Part shown: positions 1 through 3,881 of the stretch, piece after piece
Layout of the letters: each line of letters starts with the position of its first letter
How positions within the stretch are numbered: the stretch's first letter is position 1
Made by a program: the position numbers and the translations under genes
DNA from: JBECKR01 sp040235415
GTDB lineage: Bacteria; Acidobacteriota; Polarisedimenticolia; Polarisedimenticolales; Polarisedimenticolaceae
Length of the DNA stretch: 5,257 nucleotides
Assembly (NCBI GenBank): GCA_040235415.1
Contig: JBECKR010000291.1
Location: 1-5,257, forward strand
Direction of reading: 5' to 3'
The notes under the pieces: generated by a model
Told to the model about the DNA's origin: nothing
What the model saw: the letters and a program-made list of their open reading frames with translations, nothing else
Database searches by the model: none

Positions 1-56
1 CAGTGCTCGGGGGTGAAGAGTTGCAGGCGCCAGACGGGGGTGCGGGGCACGTCCAT
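1..56 (-). CDS. Putative 5' end of a minus-strand gene, product unknown (partial, runs off the left edge)
   Basis: An ATG at 56-54 on the minus strand opens a frame of 18 full codons that reaches the window edge and reads MDVPRTPVWRLQLFTPEH. Seventeen of the 18 codons end in G or C, matching the strong third-position bias of the three clear genes. The six codons just upstream in the same frame mostly lose that bias, as expected if coding begins at this ATG. Against it, the bases before the ATG are C-rich and lack a Shine-Dalgarno sequence, so initiation would be leaderless or SD-independent. The frame also stays open upstream, which is common at this GC content. The start of the peptide loosely recalls N-termini of some acetyltransferase-like proteins, but 18 residues cannot support a family call. 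If real, the gene is divergent from murB and shares the 57-252 regulatory region. Confidence 0.4.
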   Translation of the reverse strand, partial: MDVPRTPVWRLQLFTPEH

Positions 57-81
57 GGGGGGAGGGAGAACAAGCGGCGTG

Positions 82-119
82 CCACGGACCAGGAATCGTG
101 TAAGCCCCTGATTCCGTGG
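82..119. repeat. Bulged inverted repeat (hairpin)
   Basis: CCAC (82-85) plus GGAATC (92-97) pair with GATTCC (110-115) plus GTGG (116-119). This gives ten base pairs with a six-base bulge on the left arm (86-91) and a twelve-base loop (98-109). CCACGG (82-87) could instead pair with CCGTGG (114-119), so two conformations compete. There is no T-tract after either arm, which argues against a Rho-independent terminator. It lies three bases from the palindrome at 122-139. Whether it acts as RNA, as a protein site or not at all cannot be judged from one sequence. Confidence 0.4.
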
Positions 120-121
120 GA

Positions 122-139
122 CGTTGCAGGGCTGCAACG
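122..139. promoter_or_regulatory. Perfect 8-bp-arm palindrome, candidate operator
   Basis: CGTTGCAG (122-129) and CTGCAACG (132-139) are exact reverse complements separated by GG. An 18-base dyad with a tiny spacer in non-coding DNA is typical of a binding site for a dimeric helix-turn-helix regulator, and it would make a poor RNA hairpin because of the short loop. It sits 114 bases before the murB start and 66 bases before the putative leftward start at 56, so it could serve either or both. The half-site GTTGCAGG also occurs at 20-27. The arms are not built only of G and C, which makes the symmetry less likely to be a by-product of base composition. No regulator family is assigned. Confidence 0.4.
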
Positions 140-223
140 CGGGGCGGGCTGACGGCTGCGGCCGCGGGCGGACGCCGGGGTGGCCGCCGGCGGACGTACC
201 AGGCTGCGCGCCACCATGGGGGC

Positions 224-229
224 TACAAT
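224..229 (+). promoter_or_regulatory. Possible -10 element for murB
   Basis: TACAAT matches the sigma-70 type -10 consensus at five of six positions and is one of very few AT-rich hexamers in the region. Transcription would start near 235-237, giving a leader of about 16-18 bases before the ATG at 253. No good -35 hexamer is found at the expected distance; the bases at 201-206 are AGGCTG. There is no extended TGn motif either. A start here would remove part of the left arm of the hairpin at 234-247, so the two proposals partly compete. Confidence 0.3.
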
Positions 230-233
230 TGCG

Positions 234-247
234 CCTCCGAACGGAGG
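234..247 (+). promoter_or_regulatory. murB ribosome binding site inside a short hairpin
   Basis: GGAGG at 243-247 is a strong Shine-Dalgarno sequence five bases before the ATG at 253 and fixes the murB start. It forms the right arm of a perfect inverted repeat, CCTCCGAACGGAGG. As RNA this can fold into a five-pair stem closed over a GAAC tetraloop, with the whole Shine-Dalgarno sequence paired. A transcript that starts upstream of 234 would therefore partly hide its own ribosome binding site. The ribosome binding site is well supported; a regulatory role for the hairpin is inference only. Confidence 0.6.
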
Positions 248-252
248 TCCCG

Positions 253-1164
253 ATGCCGGAGAGCGACGCCCCGCTCGCAAGATCCCTTCGGGCCGCGGGC
301 TTCCGCGGCGCGCTCGAGCCCGAGGTCCCGCTCGCGCCGCTGACGACGTGGCGGATCGGCGGGCCGGCCGAGTTGCTCGCGACGCCCCGCGACGACGAGG
401 ACGCGATCCTCGCGGTGCGCTGGGCGATCGACGCCGGCGTGCGGTGGCGCGTGCTCGGGAACGGCTCGAATCTCCTGGTTCGCGACGGCGGCGTCCGCGG
501 CCTGGTCCTGCGCGTGCGTAAGGTGCTCGATCGCGTCGTCATCGAGGACGACCGCATCCGGGCCGGCGCCGGCCATCTCCTGCCGTCGCTCGCGAGCGCC
601 GCCGCCGCGGCGGGCCTCGCGGGGCTCGAGTTCGGGTCGGGCGTCCCCGGAACCGTCGGGGGTGCGGTCCTGATGAACGCCGGGTGGCACCGCTACGAGA
701 TCGGGCGTTTCGTCGAGCACGTGACCTATCTCGAGCCCGACGGCGCGCTTCGGGAGGTCGAGGGCCGGGATGCCGCGTTCGCTTACCGCCGGAGCCGGTT
801 CCGCGGCCGCGGGGGGCTCGTGCTGGGGGTGCGGCTCGCGCTCGAGCGGGACGACCCGCGCGCGATCCGGGAGCGGATCGACGGCTTCGTCGAGTCCCGC
901 AGGCGCTCGCAGCCGACGCAGCTGCCGTCCTGCGGCTCCGTGTTCCTGAAGCCGCCCGGGGACTTCGCCGGCCGCCTGATCGACGCCGCGGGGCTCAAGG
1001 GGTTGAGGGTCGGGGGGATCGAGGTCTCCCGGCTGCACGCGAACTTCTTCGTCAACGTCGGCGGCGGCAGCGCGCGCGACGTCCTGGAGCTCGTCGAGCG
1101 GGTCGAGGCGGACGTGCAGGCGCGGTTCGGGGTGCGGCTCGAGCGCGAGTTCGAGGTCTGGTGA
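253..1164 (+). CDS. murB: UDP-N-acetylmuramate dehydrogenase (UDP-N-acetylenolpyruvoylglucosamine reductase), type II MurB
   Basis: MurB is the cytoplasmic FAD enzyme that uses NADPH to reduce UDP-GlcNAc-enolpyruvate to UDP-N-acetylmuramate, the second committed step of peptidoglycan precursor synthesis. The 303-residue product carries the family landmarks in order: TTWRIGGPAE (31-40), the FAD-contacting LGNGSNLLVRDGG (68-80), GLEFGSGVPGTVGGAV (124-139) followed by MNAG (141-144), YRRSRFR (178-184) with the substrate/active-site arginine expected at 179, and SCGSVF (226-231), where Ser229 is the expected proton donor. A C-terminal LEREFEVW follows, with Glu299 the likely conserved glutamate. 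The length and the motif ending in HANFFVN (262-268) fit the short type II class rather than the longer E. coli type I. The start at 253 is chosen for the GGAGG at 243-247; the frame extends upstream to a TTG at 124, but those 43 codons show no MurB features. The protein ends at the tryptophan without the short tail many homologues have. No other mur or fts gene is adjacent, so it is outside a division/cell-wall cluster here. Confidence 0.95.
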   Translation: MPESDAPLARSLRAAGFRGALEPEVPLAPLTTWRIGGPAELLATPRDDEDAILAVRWAIDAGVRWRVLGNGSNLLVRDGGVRGLVLRVRKVLDRVVIEDDRIRAGAGHLLPSLASAAAAAGLAGLEFGSGVPGTVGGAVLMNAGWHRYEIGRFVEHVTYLEPDGALREVEGRDAAFAYRRSRFRGRGGLVLGVRLALERDDPRAIRERIDGFVESRRRSQPTQLPSCGSVFLKPPGDFAGRLIDAAGLKGLRVGGIEVSRLHANFFVNVGGGSARDVLELVERVEADVQARFGVRLEREFEVW

Positions 1165-1167
1165 GCC

Positions 1168-3789
1168 TCACGCGACCCCTTCCTCCTCCTCGGAATCGTC
1201 ACCGATCAGATGTCGAACCTGCTCGACGATCGTGGCTCGGCCGGTCTCGTTGAACTCGACGCGGTCGGCACCCTCGACCAGCAGCCCCTCGAACAGCGCG
1301 CGCTTGCCCTCGACGACGCGACGGACGCGCTCCTCGATCGTGCCGCGCGTGACGAAGTGCAGCACCTGCACGCTGCGGCGCTGGCCCAGGCGGTGCACGC
1401 GTGCGACGCGTTGCTCGAGCACCGCCGGGTTCCACGGCACCTCGAGATGGACGACGATGGAGGCCGCGTCCTGGAGGTTCAGTCCGAGCCCACCCGCGTC
1501 GGTCGAGAACAGCACGCGCATCGCCGGGTCGGTCCGGAACTCCTCGAGGACACGGTGCCGCGTCCGGGCGTCGAGCCCCCCGTGGAACAGTCCGGCGCGC
1601 TCGCCTCGGCGCTCGAGCGTCGGCCGGAGCGCATGCTGCGCGATCAGGAGCGCGCGCTCCCACTGGCTGAAGACGACAACCTTGGAGTCGTCATGCTCCA
1701 GGACCTCGTCCATGACGTCGACGAACTCCTCGGTCTTGGGCGACTGCAGCCAGCGCAGGTCGTCGTCTCGACGGGGGGGCGCCGCGACGCGGTCGCGGAA
1801 CCGGTCCCAGCGGTGCTGCGCGAGCGAGTTGCACAGGATCCGCATCGTGGTCAGCGCCTGCAGCAGCGTGCGGACCTCCGCCGGCCCCAGCGTCCCGCCC
1901 CTCGCGATCAGTTTCGCTACGCGCGCGGCGTGCTTGCGGTACGGGCGCATCTGGGCGGGGGTCATGCCGGTCCAGAACGTGTTCTCGGTCCGGTCGGGAA
2001 GCTGGTCGAGCACCGTCGCGCGCTCCCGCCTCAGGAAGAACGGCTTCAGGCGCGAGCGCAGCACCACGAGGTCCTCGTACGCCACGACGCGCCCTTGGGG
2101 ATCGATGACGGCGTGGTACGGCAGCAGGCGCCAGCGGGGTCCGAGGGCGCGGGGGTGCAGGAACTCGACGAGCGAGTGCAGCTCGGCCAGGCGGTTCTCG
2201 AGCGGCGTGCCGGTGAGCACGAAGGCGAACGGGCTCTCGAGCTGCTTCGTGGCCTTCGCGGTCTTGGTGTCCCAGTTCTTGATGCGCTGCGCCTCGTCGA
2301 GCACGACGACGTCCGCCGGGGCGGCCCGCAGCAGGTCGAGGTCGCGGAGCACGAGCTCGTAGTTCAGCACCAGGAAACCGTCGCGCCAGCGCCGGTAGGC
2401 CTCCTCGCGCAGCGACCTGCGCCCCTCGACGACGACCGCGCGCTCCCCCGCGACGTTGGCGATCTCGTTGTGCCACTGGTACTTAAGCGACGCGGGGCAA
2501 ACCACCAGGAACCGCCGGACGCCGGCGGCGCGCCGCAGCAGGAGACAGGCCGCGATCGCCTGCACGGTCTTGCCCAACCCCATGTCGTCCGCGAGGAAGG
2601 CGCGCCCGGTGCGGGCCAGGAAGCGCACGCCGTGGTCCTGGTAGGCGTGCAGGCGGTAGCCGAGCCGGCTCCGCACCGGCTCCCACGCGGCGTCGCCGAT
2701 CGCCGAGAGCCGCTCGGTTCGCCGCAGCTCGCGCTCCGCCTCGGCGAACCGTTCCGCCACCGCCGGGTCCTCGTCCCACAGCCTCCCGGTCAGCAGGGCG
2801 AAACCGCGGGACGCGGCGATCGCGCGGCGAACCCAGGCCGGGGCGCTGTCCCCGTCGGGGACGCGCCGCAGCCAGCCCCGGGAGTCGAAGAACCCGGCGA
2901 GCGCCGCGGGCAGGCCCTCCTCGGGCGGCTCGATGCGGATCTCGCGCAGCGGGTCGGGGGCCGCGTCGACCCAGGTCCTCGGGCTCCACCACAGCGACAG
3001 CACCGGCGCGACCGGCGCCTTCTTCTTCCGCAGGTACCATCCGCGGGCGCGCTCGACGTGCTTGCAGGTCCCGAGCTCGCTCTGCGCGAAGTCGGGACAG
3101 GTGCAAGCGCCGAGCTCCTGCTTCGCACCGCGCAGCGTCACGAGGTACGGTCCGGCGGAGCCCCGCCGCCCGACGAGGAACCGGGGCGGCAGGCCGTCGG
3201 CCGGCAGCGGACGCACCGTCGCACGCTCGCGGCGTGCGCGCTGCCGGCGCTCGACGATCTCGTTCTCTCGCGCGAGATCGAGGCGCTCCTGCTTCGTGAG
3301 GGTGCGCTGCTCCTCTCCGAGCAGGACGTAGCCGGGCTGGGCGGGCGCCTCCTGGATGATCCGTCCCTGGCCCCGGGACCGCCGTCCGGTGCGGCGACGA
3401 CGGCCGTGCGCCGGATCGTCGTGGAGCGCGGTCAACGGGAAGCGGAGCGCCTCGAGCGCCGCCACGGCGTGCCGGCAGCCCGGCCCGCCCTGGTACGAGC
3501 AGGTGCACTCCGACACCGCCGCGCCGTCCTCGAGCCGCACGACGACGCGGTGAGGAGCCGGGCGGTTGCCGCGCACCCGCGCCTCGAGCGACGCGCCGTC
3601 GGGCGCGAGCCGAAGGGCCAGCACGCGACCGAGGAGCGCGTACTTCCGGCCGGCCTCGGCGACCGCCGGCCCGGCCCAGGCCTTGAGATCGAGCCCGAGC
3701 AGGCGGTCGTCGGCGGGCGGCGCGGGCGACGCCGCGGGCGGCGTGCGGCGCCGGCCTCGACGGGCGAGCCTGCGTTTCGGGTCGGGCAT
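1168..3789 (-). CDS. SWI2/SNF2-family DNA-dependent ATPase (helicase-like) with two SWIM zinc fingers
   Basis: The 873-residue protein belongs to the Snf2/Rad54-like superfamily 2 ATPases, which translocate on double-stranded DNA and remodel or strip DNA-protein complexes; bacterial members are linked to transcription and repair, but the role of this one is unknown. The N-terminus is strongly basic (KRRLARRGRRR). A first SWIM finger of form CxCx7CxH uses Cys95, Cys97, Cys105 and His107; a basic linker (RRRRTGRRSRGQGR, about 130-143) follows. A second finger, CxCx10CxH, uses Cys229, Cys231, Cys242 and His244. The ATPase core begins near 376: motif I DDMGLGKT (401-408, Lys407), Ia VVCPAS, II DEAQ (498-501), III TGTP (526-529), IV VVFSQW (705-710), V STDAGGLGLN (762-771) and VI QRVARVHRLGQ (793-803). 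All motifs are intact. The tail is acidic (DDSEEEE, 864-870). The ATG at 3789 is preferred over an in-frame GTG at 3831, because the 14 intervening codons mostly end in A or T while the bias returns right after the ATG. The ribosome binding site is weak: a GAGG lies about 14 bases upstream. Confidence 0.95.
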   Translation of the reverse strand: MPDPKRRLARRGRRRTPPAASPAPPADDRLLGLDLKAWAGPAVAEAGRKYALLGRVLALRLAPDGASLEARVRGNRPAPHRVVVRLEDGAAVSECTCSYQGGPGCRHAVAALEALRFPLTALHDDPAHGRRRRTGRRSRGQGRIIQEAPAQPGYVLLGEEQRTLTKQERLDLARENEIVERRQRARRERATVRPLPADGLPPRFLVGRRGSAGPYLVTLRGAKQELGACTCPDFAQSELGTCKHVERARGWYLRKKKAPVAPVLSLWWSPRTWVDAAPDPLREIRIEPPEEGLPAALAGFFDSRGWLRRVPDGDSAPAWVRRAIAASRGFALLTGRLWDEDPAVAERFAEAERELRRTERLSAIGDAAWEPVRSRLGYRLHAYQDHGVRFLARTGRAFLADDMGLGKTVQAIAACLLLRRAAGVRRFLVVCPASLKYQWHNEIANVAGERAVVVEGRRSLREEAYRRWRDGFLVLNYELVLRDLDLLRAAPADVVVLDEAQRIKNWDTKTAKATKQLESPFAFVLTGTPLENRLAELHSLVEFLHPRALGPRWRLLPYHAVIDPQGRVVAYEDLVVLRSRLKPFFLRRERATVLDQLPDRTENTFWTGMTPAQMRPYRKHAARVAKLIARGGTLGPAEVRTLLQALTTMRILCNSLAQHRWDRFRDRVAAPPRRDDDLRWLQSPKTEEFVDVMDEVLEHDDSKVVVFSQWERALLIAQHALRPTLERRGERAGLFHGGLDARTRHRVLEEFRTDPAMRVLFSTDAGGLGLNLQDAASIVVHLEVPWNPAVLEQRVARVHRLGQRRSVQVLHFVTRGTIEERVRRVVEGKRALFEGLLVEGADRVEFNETGRATIVEQVRHLIGDDSEEEEGVA
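3058..3105 (-). other. Second SWIM zinc finger of the SNF2 ATPase
   Basis: These codons (residues 229-244) encode CTCPDFAQSELGTCKH, a textbook CxCxnCxH SWIM motif. The first finger lies at 3469-3507 (residues 95-107, CTCSYQGGPGCRH). SWIM fingers are predicted zinc-binding modules for DNA or protein contacts. The two fingers differ in spacing and sequence and are separated by about 120 residues with a basic, arginine-rich linker, so they do not look like a recent tandem duplication. Confidence 0.85.
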
Positions 3790-3828
3790 AACCCGATAGT
3801 CTGCCTCAGAATGGCCCCCACGATCAAG

Positions 3829-3840
3829 CACGGCGCCGTG
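3829..3840. repeat. Perfect 12-bp palindrome in the divergent promoter region
   Basis: CACGGCGCCGTG is its own reverse complement, with no spacer. It lies 40 bases from the leftward ATG (3789) and 42 bases from the rightward ATG (3882), so it is almost exactly centred between the two starts. This position suits an operator for a dimeric regulator acting on both genes. The GC-rich content makes a chance occurrence more plausible than for the palindrome at 122-139, and no regulator is known. Confidence 0.35.
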
Positions 3841-3870
3841 TTAGCATCCCTCCCCCTTCGCGCTCGAACC

Positions 3871-3875
3871 GGAGG
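3871..3875 (+). promoter_or_regulatory. Ribosome binding site of the E1 gene
   Basis: GGAGG lies six bases before the ATG at 3882, an ideal spacing, and decides the start of the E1 gene. CCTCC at 3849-3853 could pair with it across a 17-base loop, but such a five-pair stem with a long loop is weak and no role is claimed. Confidence 0.75.
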
Positions 3876-3881
3876 CACGCC

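Larger units (their letters stand above)
57..252. other. Intergenic region upstream of murB, apparently divergent
   Basis: This 196-bp stretch has no convincing gene. Several frames are open across it, including a plus-strand frame from the left edge to a TGA at 150-152, but their codon choice does not resemble the neighbouring genes. It contains a bulged hairpin (82-119), a perfect palindrome (122-139), a -10-like TACAAT (224-229) and a hairpin around the murB ribosome binding site (234-247). The middle part (about 139-200) is extremely GC-rich, so short inverted repeats there are expected by chance. No T-run follows any hairpin, so none looks like an intrinsic terminator. The sequence at 210-218 resembles a eukaryotic start context around an ATG, but that ATG is out of frame with murB and has no bacterial ribosome binding site. 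Confidence 0.6.
3790..3881. promoter_or_regulatory. Divergent intergenic region between the SNF2 gene and the E1 gene
   Basis: These 92 bp must hold the promoters for both divergent genes unless transcription enters from further away. I see no convincing paired -35/-10 on either strand. On the plus strand TAGCAT (3842-3847) is a four-of-six match to a -10, with no supporting -35. On the minus strand TTGATC (3827-3822) resembles a -35, but no good -10 lies 16-18 bases downstream. The main structured element is the palindrome at 3829-3840. The region is less GC-rich than the coding DNA around it, which supports it being non-coding. Confidence 0.5.

Noticed and set aside
3..152. Plus-strand frame open from the left edge to a TGA at 150-152, possibly the tail of an upstream gene
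   Set aside because: Codon choice lacks the third-position bias of the neighbours, and the frame crosses both inverted repeats. The minus-strand reading of 1-56 fits coding statistics better.
173..192. GC-only inverted repeat CGCCGG/CCGGCG
   Set aside because: Six-base arms made only of G and C are expected by chance in this very GC-rich stretch, and no other feature supports a function.
209..219. Sequence resembling a eukaryotic start context (GCCACCATGG)
   Set aside because: The ATG is out of frame with murB, has no Shine-Dalgarno sequence and leads into a frame antagonistic to murB. It is a coincidence in GC-rich DNA, and the rest of the window is plainly bacterial.
124..252. 43-codon N-terminal extension of murB from a TTG at 124
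   Set aside because: The strong GGAGG at 243-247 is placed for the ATG at 253, the MurB protein begins normally there, and the extension has no MurB-like sequence and overlaps structured non-coding DNA.
3790..3831. 14-codon N-terminal extension of the SNF2 protein from a GTG at 3831
   Set aside because: Most of these codons end in A or T, unlike the gene proper, no ribosome binding site precedes the GTG, and the ATG at 3789 restores the normal codon bias.
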